Assembly (NCBI GenBank): GCA_003219095.1
Contig: QHPM01000212.1
Coordinates: 1 to 5,484 of the forward strand
DNA length: 5,484 bases
Reading direction: 5' to 3'
Source: Verrucomicrobiota bacterium
GTDB taxonomy: Bacteria; Verrucomicrobiota; Verrucomicrobiia; Chthoniobacterales; UBA10450
In this document: positions 5,222 to 5,484 of the stretch, one piece after another
Layout of the letters: every line of letters begins with the position of its first letter
How positions within the stretch are numbered: position 1 is the stretch's first letter
Notes under the pieces: model-generated
What the model was told of the DNA's origin: nothing
The model's input: the letters and a program-made list of their open reading frames with translations, nothing else
Database searches by the model: none
Made by a program: the position numbers and the translations under genes

Positions 5222-5245
5222 CCGGGATCAGCGATCCCGGCTACA
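5222..5245 (+). repeat. GCTACA-tailed palindrome, copy 3
   Basis: Arms CCGGGATC (5222-5229) and GATCCCGG (5233-5240) pair perfectly over 8 bp with loop AGC and tail CTACA. It starts six bases after the tail of copy 2. Its arms are identical to those of copy 4. Confidence 0.8.
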
Positions 5246-5291
5246 ACTGAGTTTTGTTTTGAGATCATTTGATCTTCTCTGTCTGCTGGAA

Positions 5292-5315
5292 CCGGGATCA
5301 ACGATCCCGGCTACA
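5292..5315 (+). repeat. GCTACA-tailed palindrome, copy 4
   Basis: Arms CCGGGATC (5292-5299) and GATCCCGG (5303-5310) pair perfectly with loop AAC and tail CTACA. It differs from copy 3 by one loop base. It ends about 20 bases from the 23S 3' end, so it would form a hairpin just after mature 23S in the precursor. Confidence 0.8.
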
Positions 5316-5334
5316 GCGTAACAGAAAAGTAAAT

Positions 5335-5484
<150 letters not shown>

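Larger units (their letters stand above)
4994..5334 (-). other. 23S-5S internal transcribed spacer, rich in hairpins
   Basis: These 341 bases separate the two rRNA genes and would be transcribed in the pre-rRNA. They hold no tRNA and no believable gene. Contents from the 5S side are: a hairpin abutting the 5S 5' end (4994-5009); two mutually exclusive stems (5012-5050 outer, 5017-5034 inner); palindrome copy 1; two AATCGGCAAT direct repeats; palindrome copies 2 and 3; the palindrome AGATCA-TT-TGATCT (5262-5275); and palindrome copy 4. The spacer is long for a 23S-5S interval, commonly around or under 100 bases in many bacteria. Confidence 0.85.

Noticed and set aside
5070..5315. CRISPR-like array
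   Set aside because: The four palindromes have irregular spacing (about 101, 6 and 46 bases between units), varying arms and no cas genes.
4854..5321. 155-residue plus-strand open frame
   Set aside because: It runs antisense through the 5S rRNA and the repeat-rich spacer; its composition follows the palindromes and no domain is visible.

Overview
The window looks like chromosomal DNA from a member of the PVC superphylum, most likely a soil-type Verrucomicrobiota. Three things suggest this: a 626-residue GreA-type protein with a long N-terminal extension (an architecture known from Chlamydiae and relatives), a moderately GC-rich composition with many genes lacking clear Shine-Dalgarno sites, and short palindromes between genes. 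The phylum is an inference; the 3' end of 23S and the 5S rRNA would settle it by database comparison.

Layout. Positions 1-111 (minus) hold the N-terminus of a TerC-family membrane protein that runs off the left edge. A leader of about 108 bases separates it from the divergent long greA-type gene (220-2100, plus). That gene converges on, and overlaps by 28 bases, a small two-helix membrane protein (2073-2342, minus). A largely empty stretch follows (2343-2611). Next are two paralogous small secreted proteins, both minus (2687-3004 and 3822-4130). Between them lie the C-terminal remnant of a TolB/PD40-type beta-propeller protein with no usable start (3248-3631) and a cluster of palindromes (3611-3801). 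An intact ferritin with all iron-site ligands is at 4257-4769 (minus). The right end is the distal part of an rRNA operon on the minus strand: the 3' end of 23S (about 5335-5484), a 341-base spacer, 5S (4881-4993) and a strong intrinsic terminator (4838-4873).

The most unusual structure is the 23S-5S spacer. It carries four same-oriented copies of a short palindrome: two arms, a three-base loop (AGC or AAC), then a CTACA/TTACA tail. The arm sequences differ between copies, yet both arms change together. A looser relative sits, inverted, in the palindrome cluster beside the broken propeller gene, where an identical 13-base palindrome (GTCCG-AGC-CGGAC on the minus strand) occurs twice, 141 bases apart. 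This pattern resembles REP-type palindromic elements, but no transposase is present in the window.

The protein genes do not form one pathway. They are separate housekeeping (transcript elongation, iron storage, metal homeostasis) and envelope (small secreted proteins) functions. Apart from the 23S-5S pair there is no convincing operon.
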